Notes: a model not told the origin generated them from the letters alone. Counted from the first letter of the stretch, positions 1 through 8,694 are shown. The stretch: 20,000 nucleotides of DNA from Priapulus caudatus (GCF_000485595.1 NW_014577876.1:49660-69659); one strand, 5' to 3'. Numbers and translations are program-made.

Positions 1-509
1 CAACCAATCCCCTCCCCCCAGACTCCCTCCCCCTCATCCGGCTATACCCCGCTAAGTAACGACTAATCTACTGCCACCCGTACAGCGACACCGCGCCGCT
101 GAGCAGTTAGTTCAATAATAGGGTTATCGCCACCAGTGAGCGCTGCGTGCGCCGTCGCCCGTCGCCGTGCGTGGCGCCAATATTCAAACGCGGCATTGTA
201 CCGCGCGAGCAACGGTCCGTGCGAGCGACAACAGCCAGCAGCGTAGAAGCGTGTAAGCACACGCACGCGCACGCGCCGTACGCTAGCTAGCATACGCTGC
301 GTTCACCTATCAAACCGGACCCCGCCGGGAGAGATCGCGTGCCAGTCGTACTGCTGCTGATGCTACCGGCTAGCAGAAGACTTGTCGGATCGGAGAAGAA
401 TTCAATTTTGAGATCCGCAGCGGCGATAAGATAGTGCCTGGAAGGAAGAGTTACGTTGGGTGTACGCGGAGGTGGCTTATATTTGTTGCTAGGCACGAGA
501 GTGAAAACT
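1..509. other. upstream non-coding DNA, no supported gene
   Basis: Moderately GC-rich DNA with short reverse-strand ORFs only (for example 63-293 and 287-496), none resembling a known family. It starts with a C-run cluster at 9-33. If the TATA-like box at 510 is real, this is the proximal promoter of the XKR gene. Confidence 0.5.
9..33 (-). other. G-quadruplex-forming motif (minus strand) / i-motif (plus strand)
   Basis: Four C-runs of 4, 6, 3 and 5 bases are separated by 1, 5 and 1 bases. This satisfies the G3+N1-7 four-tract rule on the minus strand. It lies about 500 bp upstream of the candidate TATA box. Folding is predicted from pattern only. Confidence 0.45.
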
Positions 510-516
510 TATAAAG
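510..516 (+). promoter_or_regulatory. candidate TATA box for the XKR gene
   Basis: TATAAAG sits about 30 bp upstream of a GC-rich stretch at around 540, and a good splice donor (CAG then GTAAGA) follows at 582. The arrangement suggests a short non-coding first exon of about 540-581 that would be spliced to the acceptor at 2477-2478. No transcript evidence is available, so this is inference from spacing. Confidence 0.22.
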
Positions 517-609
517 ATTTTTTTACGTGAATACGCAGCGGGAACGGAAAACCTCTACGATGATGCTTCACTGATGCTCAGGTAAGACACCGGTTGCTAT
601 GCCAACCAC

Positions 610-741
610 TTAATCATCGGTATAGTTCAATGCGATGGGTTTTAGTTGAGCGTTCTTTAATTTATTTTCCTCATTCCCAGCCTCCAAAATGGCGGGTAGC
701 TTAAATCGATTCAGCCTTTCGTCGTTTGAATTCTGACTCAT
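610..741 (-). CDS. unrecognised 43-codon ORF (doubtful)
   Basis: Reading leftward from an ATG at 741 (A at -3), the ORF encodes a charged, protein-like 43-residue peptide beginning MSQNSNDERLNRFK and ending NYTDD before a TAA. It also stays open upstream to 804. I do not recognise it; the RLNRFK start faintly recalls importin-alpha N-termini, but the basic IBB cluster is absent. It could be a chance ORF, an old gene fragment or a first exon. Confidence 0.15.
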   Translation of the reverse strand: MSQNSNDERLNRFKLPAILEAGNEENKLKNAQLKPIALNYTDD

Positions 742-894
742 TATGCAAACAGTTGTTGACCGCTTAAAAAATACTGAAGAAACCAGTGGAATGTGTATTG
801 GCATTTTTCCTCTAATACTTCATTACAAAATTAGAGTGTAATTACGGTAAGTGTTTAATTTCTTTAAATCGCCATACCGGAGCTAAAATGAGGG

Positions 895-1040
895 TGGTGA
901 TGATGCTTATGGTGATGCTGATGATGCTGATGACGATGATGATGGTGATGCTGATGACGATGATGATGGTGATGCTGATGACGATGATGATGGTGATGCT
1001 GATGACGATGATGATGATGCTGATGACGATGATGATGTTG
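895..1040. repeat. imperfect (GAT)n with a 24-bp minisatellite
   Basis: A GAT-based trinucleotide tract whose internal variants (GGT, GCT, GAC) recur every 24 bp. The string GGTGATGCTG starts at 944, 968 and 992, so a 24-bp unit has been duplicated inside the microsatellite. Reverse-strand ORFs here (Ile/Ser/Thr-rich) are artefacts. Confidence 0.85.
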
Positions 1041-1127
1041 ATTATCATGATGATAACTAACTAAGGTCTTAACTTATGCAAACGGAATCTTCGATGACAT
1101 ATCGCTCCTATGATCCTCCTCGCTGTG

Positions 1128-1135
1128 ATATAGGT
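1128..1135. repeat. left target-site duplication ATATAGGT
   Basis: An exact 8-bp match to 1497-1504, immediately outside the left terminus of the 361-bp element. Confidence 0.75.
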
Positions 1136-1496
1136 CAGAAGTCGATAATAGGGAAGGAGTGTGACTTTAATAAACAAGGGAAATTCGTCATTTACTAGCC
1201 TTAGAATACCTACGATTTACTACGCGTAACTCAACCAACTTGAGCTCAAATCGTACACAGTACATTCGCCTAGCATCGTGCGAAATCGTTTCCTCGTATA
1301 CACCCGCAATCCGCAGATACAGACTAAAACGTACGACACGATTTTCCATTATGTTGCCAGCAAACTGAATGTATAAACCGCCTAACTTGAAACAAAGGGC
1401 AGCTACTAGCGAGCCACACCGCATCGCCGAGGGAGCAAGAGTGCGCAAGAGCTGCCTTTTGTTTCAAGTTAGGCGGTTATCTATTATCTACTTCTG
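1136..1496. mobile_element. hAT-like non-autonomous element (MITE), 361 bp
   Basis: The ends are 16-bp terminal inverted repeats with 15 of 16 matches: CAGAAGTCGATAATAG at 1136-1151, and CTATTATCTACTTCTG at 1481-1496. They are flanked by a perfect 8-bp direct repeat, ATATAGGT, at 1128-1135 and 1497-1504. An 8-bp target duplication with CA...TG ends is typical of the hAT superfamily. There is no transposase ORF, so the element would depend on a transposase encoded elsewhere. A 29-bp hairpin (1376-1478) lies just inside the right end. Two or three other loci in the window (18.9, 19.8 and possibly 19.99 kb) carry the same termini. Confidence 0.75.
1376..1478. repeat. 29-bp subterminal inverted repeat (hairpin) inside the MITE
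   Basis: Arms at 1376-1404 and 1450-1478 are complementary at 28 of 29 positions; the remaining pair can be G:U in RNA. A 45-nt loop separates them. The right arm ends two bases before the right terminal inverted repeat. The arms contain AACCGCCTAACTTGAAACAA and its complement. Confidence 0.85.
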
Positions 1497-1504
1497 ATAT
1501 AGGT
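1497..1504. repeat. right target-site duplication ATATAGGT
   Basis: An exact 8-bp match to 1128-1135, immediately outside the right terminus of the 361-bp element. Confidence 0.75.
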
Positions 1505-1863
1505 GCATCTATACGGCCGCTGACGAAACGCAACAGGAAACATTCTAACCTATTTCGCGATTTCAATACACATCACATCATATTTTCATCATACGAATCA
1601 GTAACTTAGATCTTTGCATCGATATAGAATAATATTATACTATATATCAATATCGGATACCAGATGACTTTGGTGTTTGGGATTTCGTGATGACTCAGCT
1701 AGCAACTCCTATATAGGCCCTCATGACGGCGCCTCGGCCGTTAGCTTAACAGCTGTTTGTATTTCCCGTCATTATGTTGGTGCAGTGGCAGGTGACGATC
1801 GGAACAAGACCGCTGTGTTACTCGCTACTGGACCCGCGCACACTGTGTGCGTACGTGCTAGAC

Positions 1864-1881
1864 TGACAGCTCGAGCTGTCA
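1864..1881. promoter_or_regulatory. perfect 18-bp palindrome with inverted TGACAG sites
   Basis: TGACAGCTCGAGCTGTCA is its own reverse complement. TGACAG is the core recognised by TALE homeodomain proteins (MEIS, TGIF, PREP). A second palindrome with an E-box, AACAGCTGTT, lies at 1748-1757. A regulatory role is inference. Confidence 0.3.
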
Positions 1882-2102
1882 TTACGGCCTCGGAGACGGA
1901 TGTGCCCCATTAGCGTGGGCTGCTGCTGGAAATACCGCATGCCAGAGATGCTGTCAATACTCAGAGGCCTCTCGAGCTCTCATATTCGATCTCCAGGTCC
2001 TCTTTAGCGGTTATTTTTCCGTTCTCGCGTTCTCATTCCCCTCTATACCTTCTGTTCTTAATTTTTCTCCTTTTACCATTCTTTATCACACCCACTATTT
2101 CT

Positions 2103-2103
2103 C

Positions 2104-2153
<50 letters not shown>

Positions 2154-2175
2154 TCGTGTGTGTGCGCGCGTGTGT

Positions 2176-2218
<43 letters not shown>

Positions 2219-2375
2219 CGCGCGCACGCGCGTGTGTGTGCGTGCGTGAGTGTATGTGTGTATGTGTGTGTGCGTGTGCGCGCGCGTGCGTGTGCGTGCG
2301 TGCGTGTGTGTGTGTCTGGGTGCGCGCGCGCGTCCGTATGCGCCCGCGCGCGTGTGTGTGTGTGCGCGTGTGTGA
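2103..2375. repeat. compound microsatellite (TC)n then (TG)n/(CG)
   Basis: About 45 bp of TC repeats run to roughly 2148. They are followed by about 220 bp of TG repeats with many CG interruptions. The alternating purine-pyrimidine portion is Z-DNA-prone. Several Cys/Val or His/Thr ORFs across it on both strands are artefacts. Confidence 0.95.
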
Positions 2376-2526
2376 GCAAATCGTTTTGGTATTGTTCTGC
2401 CCCTAGCTTCCCCACACAGAGCCTCATACAGCCGACGACCGCACGTATTAACGCCGACCTCTTACTCTCTGTCTACAGTTCACGGCGCACGACTCCAGCA
2501 GCGCTAGTCCCGACGGACGCGCGGAC

Positions 2527-2589
2527 ATGCAGCGTCACGACGCAAGCTACACGACGCAGCGAACACACAGCGTCGCAGAGAGACGCTAG
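2527..2589 (+). CDS. upstream ORF 1 (20 aa)
   Basis: An ATG at 2527 is closed by TAG at 2587-2589. The peptide contains [11 protein letters not shown], nearly the same as in uORF2, because both lie on a duplicated segment. Translation is not demonstrated; if used, it would reduce initiation at the XKR start. Confidence 0.3.
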   Translation: MQRHDASYTTQRTHSVAERR

Positions 2590-2673
2590 ACGTCGTCATC
2601 GACGCTGACACGTCGTAGATGACGCAGCGAACACACCGCGTCGCAGAGAGACGCTGGACGTCATAGCTGACGC
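2553..2673. repeat. tandem duplication, 68-bp offset, in the leader
   Basis: GACGCAGCGAACACAC occurs at 2553 and again at 2621. The following 20 bases match with two differences in total, after which similarity fades. Confidence 0.8.
2619..2666 (+). CDS. upstream ORF 2 (15 aa)
   Basis: An ATG at 2619 is closed by TAG at 2664-2666, only 24 bases before the main ATG. It encodes TQRTHRVAERR followed by WTS. It shares frame and sequence with uORF1 through a 68-bp-offset duplication. Confidence 0.3.
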   Translation: MTQRTHRVAERRWTS

Positions 2674-2690
2674 AGCACCGCCGACGCACG

Positions 2691-5600
2691 ATGTACAAGC
2701 TCAGCACGACGCTGCTACTCGTCTGCTACTACGCGCAGGTGGCGCTGCAGTTGTACACGGGGCAGCTCTACTTCCGGCACGACTACCACCACGTCTGGTT
2801 TCCGGTGCTGGCCGCCATGGTCGCCGCACCGCTCATCCTCGCCAACATAGTCTCCGTCGTCTGGGTTTACCACAACATGGAGTTCGCCGAGCGTCGCTGC
2901 GGCGAGCTGACGTGTAACTTCTTTCACCTGGTGCTGCTCGGTCCGGCCTGGCGAAGCTTCAAGCTGCTGCTCGCCGAAGACACGCAGGACTACCGCGAGT
3001 ACGTCACGCTGCAACTGATGCTGGGCGTCACTCAGAGCTTCTCCGTTGCCACGGCAACCGCGGCGCTCATGTACGCGAGCGTCAATTTCGCGCCGATCCT
3101 CGTGGCGACCTCTGCCGGAAGCCTTCTCGGCGCGTGCGTCGCCTGCGCCGCCTACATGTCGTTTAAATCGGAGCGGCGCTCGCGGCTCCCCCTAGCGAGC
3201 ACCGCGTTGCTGTTCGCATGGAAGCTATGTGCGTTGGCGACGCGTGCGTTATCGCTAGCTCTGTTCTCGTACGCCGTCCCCCACTGGACAGCAGTGGTCG
3301 TCGGTGCGCACTGGCTCGTCATGTTCACCTGGAAGAAGGTCGAGCGCATGTTCCTGCGGCGACGCTGCCGCTGCGCCGACTGCGACGCGCACTGGCGCGA
3401 CACGCTCACTGCCTGCCTCAACGTTGTCGACTGGCTACGCCTGGACACGCACCCGGTGAAGCTGGCGGGCTTCTATACGTTCATGCTGCTAGAGAACGCT
3501 CTGCTGCTCACCGTCTGGGTGCACCTGAACCCGGAGCCGTGGCTGACGACGCCGACGCTTGTCGCCGCCAGCGCCACCTACGTCCTCGGCGTCGCCTTCA
3601 TGGTCAGCTACTACCGGCTGTCGTCGGCGGCGGAGTTCGACGACACGAAGGATTGCGATAAGAGTGAAGGTGATTCCCCAGCGGCAGCGGGAGGAGTGTA
3701 CGGTACAGCAGAGTACGGACACGTACGTCGGCCCGCGTTGAAGAAGAAGCGAAAGATTCGCCGCTGTGGCGCTCCGTTCGGCCCCGCCGACACGATCCAC
3801 GAGCACGCGCCGTTCCGCGTCGTCGCGCGCGGCTACCAGATCCCGAATCCCGAGTACGGGTTCCATCCGGTGACGAACGCCATCTCGCCCGTCTCGCTCA
3901 ACTCGGACAGTTCCGGATCGAGTTCGAACACGGAGAGCACGACGAACACGGTCATCGAGGTGGCGCGTAACCATGGCGACGGCGACGCGGCCGTCGTCAC
4001 GGACAACCGCAGCCCGGGCAACGCCGACGCCGAGGAGCCGCGGTCGTCCGGCATCGAGATCTGGCGCATGATCACTAAAAACCTTGACATTCTCGTGCCT
4101 GGGCGCAAGGACTCGACCGAGTCTGCGCGGATGGTCAGCTGCTCGGCCAGTCACGTGCACCGCGCCTCGGAGCTGGCTGCCGTGGACAAGATAGAGACCA
4201 TATCGGAGGCGGTGGCGCGCCAGGAGCAGATGGGAAACAAGAAGAATAACGGAGGAGGAGGAGGAAGAGGAGGAGGAGGAACGAATGAAGCAGCAGCAGC
4301 AGCGGCGGAGATAAGAGACGCACCAAAATCGAACGTCGCAGATGCCGAGTGCGTCGAAAGCATGGACGTCGAACTCCCTCCGAAGTCCGTCGACGACGAC
4401 GGCTCTCGCCAGGTGGCGCGCGACTCGCAACACGAGCGCGACGACGTCATCATTCACACGGAGTTTCTCGCGAGAGAGGACGAGAGCCGCGTGAACATTC
4501 CGATGCGTACGTTTTCGGAGAGGGTCGGGGAAGCCGACGAAGCCGACGCTCGACCTAAGACGGGCATGATGAAACACGTGCGGAAGCATCCGCCGAAGAA
4601 TAAGGAGGTGCACCGAGGCGTCAGCCTCACGCCAGTCGTCAAGCCGCGACGCCCGCCGAGAGGAAAGCGAGCGAAAGGAAGCCGCCGCGAGAGAAGCTCT
4701 TCCGACGCTCAAGGGGAGACGGTCTTCGTTGACATCGTCGCTGAGAGCGAAAAAAAACGCCAGCAGGTTGCCGACGGGACGGAAGCATTCGCTCTGCCGT
4801 CGGCAGCGCTAGACAACCCTGACCTCGGTGACCTGGCGACGCTCACATACGACGTCGGCAAAGAGAACGACGACGACGACGACGACGACGAAGACGACGA
4901 CAGCGAAATCGACTACGCGCGTTGCCTAGCGACGATCGGCAACACGAACTTCCCGTCGAAGTTCTCGGATTCGTCAGGCGACAGCAGCTGCAACGAGTCA
5001 CCCGGACCTTCGCGAGAAAACAGCATCAAACTACAGAAGACGACCGTCAACGACACGCTGAACAAGGTGACGATGGCTCTCGCGCAGAAGAAGCTGAAGG
5101 AGGACGGCACGATGGAGGCAGCGCACCCTGGCGGCGGGCAGCAGTGCGACAGCTCGCCGCTGCCGGCAACGCCACCTCGTGCGAGACTCGACAGCGGCAG
5201 CAGCATCGAGAATGATCTGTCGGGTCGGTCGACAGACGTCGGCAGCGCCGACGCGTCGCCGCTGAGCGCGACGAAACGCGTGCGAAAGATGCTGACGTTC
5301 ACGCCGACGAGGAAGAGGACGCCGCGTCGGTCGCCGTCGGCAGCCGACGGACGCAAGACGAAGCAGAGGATCTTTAAGCTGAAAACGACGAAGCGATCTC
5401 TGGCGCTGTCGGCGCGAGACATCGTCACCGACAGTCCGTCGTCGGCCGCCGACGCGACGACGTCGCCGCCGACGCTAGCGATCACGTGCGACGACGTGCG
5501 GTCGCCGGACACGACCGCCGACGCGTTCTCCGACGTCGTCAACAACAAGCGAGGAGGAGCCGCGGTCGCCAACAACATCGCAGCAGCGGCCTCTATCAAA

Positions 5601-6392
5601 TCGCACGTCGCCAACTGCGACCATCTGTCAAACGAGGAGAGGATCTCTCGTGATGCGCCGACGACGGAGACGTCGCTGGGTCCCGGAACTGTAGCCCGGA
5701 TGCGGGAGACCGGCAAGCAGCTAAATAAGCAGCTGTCTGACCTTGCGAGAGAGACAGCGAGAGACACAGCCTCACAGCCTCCGAGATCCGTGGTACAGCT
5801 GCAGTACGACCGTGTCGCCCCGGCAGGCCTCATCCTCAATCCCGCACACAGCGACATCAGCGCTCCCAAGTCCACACATAGCGACTACAGTGCCCCCAAG
5901 TACACACATAGCGACTACAGCGCCCCCAAGTCCGCACATAGCGACGACAGCGCCCTCAAGCCTGCATACAACGACGACAGCGCCCCCGACGGAGTTCCGA
6001 AAAAGTGCAGCGCGGCTGATATGGCGCGACAGGTGATTCTGGCGATCGCTGATACTGCTCCCCATCCTCCTCATCCTTCTCATCCTCCTCCTCATCCTCC
6101 TCTTCCTCATCATCCTCCCCAGCCTCCGCAGCAGCAGCAGAAGACGCAGAAGTCGGTGAGTGCCTCGCATATCGCCTGTGAGAATAACAACGCACGTAAC
6201 GCCGCGCCGCTGAGAGAGCGCAAAGCAACCAGCTGGACGCAAGGCGTGCCCCACAACAACCACCACCATCAGCAGCAGCAGCAGCAGCAGCAACACCACC
6301 ACCACCAGCAGCAGCAGCAGCAGCCGCAGCACAACCACCACCAGCAGCAGCAGCACCACCACCAACACGACCACCAGCAGCAGCAGCACCAC

Positions 6393-6423
<31 letters not shown>

Positions 6424-7307
6424 CGCAGCAGCAGCAGCAGCAGCACCAGCAGCAGCAGCACCACCAGCAGCAGCAGCAGCAGCAGCAGCCACAGCAGCAG
6501 CAGCAGCAGCAGCAGACAGACGCAGGCTTCACTCAGCAGCAGTGGGATGCTGGGTCCAACCTGCTCTCTATGAGAGACACGCACGCGGGATCCTCCGGTA
6601 TCAGCACTCTAGCAAGCAGCAGCAGCGGCTCGAACGAGTCCGTGCCGGACAGCAATCCCGCGCCCGTGACGTCAGTGATGACGCGACACAACCTCGACGA
6701 TCCCGCGCCCGTGACGTCAGTGATGACGCGACACAATCTCGTCAAGAGTCAGCGCAAGATCGAGAAGATCAATCGGTCGGCACAGGACGTCGTCGACGAC
6801 ATCATGTCGTCGTACGGCAAGGACGCAGAGGAGGCGGAAAGCGCCGCCGAGTCCTTCATCAGCGGGGTGGCGCCACTGACGAAATCGACGTCGTCGCTCG
6901 CCACTAGGCGGCGCTGCGGATCGGCGAACCGATCCGGTTCGGATACGACGTCGGCGTGGTCCGATTCGGACGCCGTCGGCAGTCTTCGGGTCCGCGCGCT
7001 GGAAGATGGCGTCGCCACCTACGATGGTTACGACTCGCTGGAGGAACTCGATGATTCGCTGAGCGAGAGCGAGAGTCAGCCGACGTGGCCGCCAGAGGGC
7101 GCTGTGAACCGTGCTGTACTATCGGCGCTGCCGACGGCGGTGGCTGGCGCGGAGAACGGGAACACGCGGATAGGAAACAACACCAGAGGAGAAGGAGAGC
7201 GAGGAGGAGGTGGAAGAGGAGGGGGAGGAGGAGGAGGAGGAGGAGGCGGCGTGATCCTCGCTTCCACAAGGGAACAGATCCGCAACGAGAGAGAAAGTTT
7301 CATTTAG
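2691..7307 (+). CDS. XK-related (XKR) family membrane protein with a giant disordered tail, 1538 aa
   Basis: XKR proteins are multi-pass plasma-membrane proteins; some, such as XKR8 and CED-8, expose phosphatidylserine during apoptosis. Residues 1-310 match the family in order: a first membrane segment at the very N-terminus (8-28), a second near 35-60, FFHLVLLGPAWR at 77-88, then a further segment to about 155. Next come FAWKLCALATRALSLALFS at 175-193, HWLVM, and a final LLENALLLTVW segment to about YYRL at 307-310. The ATG at 2691 is supported because TM1 alignment starts at once. After a basic KKKRKIRR cluster (351-358), about 1,180 residues are low-complexity: Gly and Asp runs, 10-aa and 15-aa repeats, and a Gln/His tract at 1191-1275. 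Family members are usually about 400-650 aa. Acidic and ETxPQ signature positions look replaced, so scramblase activity is doubtful. One intron could be hidden in frame around the Gln/His tract. Confidence 0.85.
5847..5990 (+). repeat. 30-bp coding minisatellite (10-aa repeat, about 5 copies)
   Basis: Within the XKR tail (residues 1053-1100), units read HSDISAPKST, HSDYSAPKYT, HSDYSAPKSA, HSDDSALKPA and a partial YNDDSAPD. Unit starts are exactly 30 bp apart (5847, 5877, 5907, 5937, 5967). Confidence 0.9.
6060..6140 (+). repeat. (CCTCAT)-like Pro/His tract in the XKR tail
   Basis: Pyrimidine-rich simple sequence encodes alternating His and Pro, ending in Gln. It resembles a splice acceptor tract (CCTCCCCAG near 6121), but the frame remains open through it. 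Confidence 0.8.
6261..6515 (+). repeat. CAG/CAC tract encoding 85 residues of Gln/His
   Basis: Residues 1191-1275 are almost entirely Gln and His with a few Pro, Asn and Asp. The DNA is mainly CAG and CAC codons with few CAA. Pure CAG runs of up to about nine units suggest length polymorphism. Antisense frames give long Ala, Leu or Cys ORFs that are artefacts. Confidence 0.95.
6657..6746 (+). repeat. 45-bp direct duplication (15-aa repeat) with a CRE-like octamer in each copy
   Basis: Two adjacent 45-bp units encode PAPVTSVMTRHNL followed by DD or VK (residues 1323-1352). The first 35 bases are identical, so the duplication is recent. Each contains TGACGTCA (6667-6674 and 6712-6719). Confidence 0.9.
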
Positions 7308-7970
7308 AATCTTCCTCTCCGTCGAAGGCGAAGGAAGCATTCGCATCTTTAGATTATGGAACAAAATACAACAAGCCTAAGAAATGTGTATTTCGTTGTA
7401 ATTTCCTAAACAGATGTTCACTCAAAAGCAATCAGGTTGTTCACGATAGCTTATGGCCCTGCCATAGCTTATGAACTCGGTTTCATTGGTCACGTTTAAA
7501 TTAGGCTGACAAAATGATTTAATATAAGATATAACTTAAATATAATCAAGTATCAAGTATCACGTATTCAAGTAATAATCTAACTGAATGCCATAGGTGT
7601 GTATCAATGTGTTGTTCGTCTTTATTCCATGTCTATACCATTGAAGTTTCAATTTTCTCATATCTCATTTTACATGTCTGTGTATATATATAGGCTTTTT
7701 ATTTCTATCTATGGATAAATCTCTAGCAATTAGAATAACTGTACGCAGTGTGTCTGTCAAGCGTTGTATATTCATTATTGTTGAGATGAGATGTGTTTAT
7801 ATCTGAGATTGTTTGCTTCTGTTGTGTCTCGCTTGTTTTGTACACACATAGTCATCCTTATTCAGCGTGTGCATGTAGAGGAAATTAGATTAAAATAAAA
7901 TTAATATATCTATATGTATAATGTAAATGTTTGCAGTATAATAAACCTTGTAAAGATATATAATTCGCAA
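7308..7970 (+). other. probable 3'UTR of the XKR gene
   Basis: AT-rich DNA directly after the stop codon, without a supported ORF, leading to two AATAAA signals at 7894-7899 and 7940-7945. A T-rich and GT-containing stretch follows at about 7973-8000, as expected downstream of a cleavage site. Confidence 0.6.
7940..7945 (+). terminator. poly(A) signal AATAAA (likely used)
   Basis: A canonical hexamer about 630 bp after the XKR stop, with T/GT-rich sequence about 30-55 bp downstream. Another copy lies at 7894-7899. Cleavage is expected near 7960-7970. Confidence 0.6.
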
Positions 7971-8690
7971 ACATCTGTTTGTTCATTCATTTTTTAAGTT
8001 TTCTATTGTAGTGAAACTGGATAAATTCCTCGCCGCAGTTTCAATATTATACCTATGAAATTATTTGTGTTTCTCGCTGGAATTTTGGTCAAAGAACCCT
8101 TAGTTTTCGTCTTTGCTTACTGGAGTCTCTATGTAGGCCTGGTATGGCATGTTGAAACTCTTCGACAGAAATGATGCGAAATAACCAAATTATTGGCAAT
8201 TAACACAATAAAATGACATGCAACGTCCTCTTTCATACAAGATTTTGATAAAACACATGGAGAAGACCTGAGGATTTGCGACCCCTTGCTTGGAGGTACA
8301 GACGAACGTACCCCCAGAAAATTCATGAATTGATAAACATTTGCATGAATATTCGATGTGATTTTCTACAAACAAAAAATACAACGAGATTGAAACGAGT
8401 TGCATGCCACGATCAAAATTCGCTTTTTATTCATCAATGTAAAACTCTGGATGAAAACAATTCAAGCGCACGCATAATAATACTCGAAAAGCTCCCACTT
8501 ATCATCATAGCAGGTATTTCCCTTCCGTCACGGCCGTCAGATATCAGCGATTAATTAATTCCTAGACTTATGAAGTACACGTCAATCCCTCCTTCCTGCA
8601 CTCCACGTAAGAAGCTAGTTGTAAGTAAGCAGTCACGACACCACGCAAACAAAGGCGCGCACACACACAATTTATATTGAACCCATAACA
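7971..8690. other. intergenic DNA, no supported feature
   Basis: Ordinary AT-leaning sequence with only short ORFs (8129-8326, 8190-8405, 8276-8554) that resemble nothing known. A TTTATT at 8426-8431 would be a minus-strand AATAAA, but it is 1.7 kb beyond the ZDHHC24 stop, so I do not assign it. Confidence 0.5.
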
Positions 8691-8694
8691 CGAA

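Larger units (their letters stand above)
582..2478 (+). other. candidate first (5'UTR) intron of the XKR gene
   Basis: The donor is CAG|GTAAGA at 581/582. The acceptor at 2477-2478 is a pyrimidine-rich run ending CTACAG. The stretch has no supported coding exon. It carries a minisatellite, a hAT-like MITE, a palindrome and a (TC)n/(TG)n microsatellite. Another plausible donor, GTAAGT, occurs near 847, and other acceptors (CACACAG, CATACAG) lie within 70 bp upstream of 2478, so the exact boundaries are uncertain. Confidence 0.3.
2479..2690 (+). other. candidate 5' leader exon of the XKR gene
   Basis: It begins after the acceptor run ending CTACAG at 2478 and runs to the main ATG at 2691. It contains exactly two upstream ATGs (2527 and 2619), both closed by TAG before the main start, and a 68-bp-spaced tandem duplication. 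Confidence 0.4.

Noticed and set aside
1376-1478. The 29-bp inverted repeat as a separate nested transposon
   Set aside because: No direct repeats flank the arms, and the right arm abuts the MITE terminus, so it is better seen as part of the MITE.
2033-2608. Several overlapping ORFs on both strands across the TC/TG microsatellite
   Set aside because: Cys/Val, His/Thr and Arg/Glu repeats follow directly from dinucleotide sequence.
3489-4712. 407-codon reverse-strand ORF
   Set aside because: Antisense shadow of the GC-rich XKR coding frame; Arg/Val-rich composition and no family resemblance.
5772-6584. 270-codon reverse ORF and neighbouring poly-Ala, poly-Cys and poly-Leu ORFs
   Set aside because: Produced by reading the CAG/CAC tract in antisense frames.
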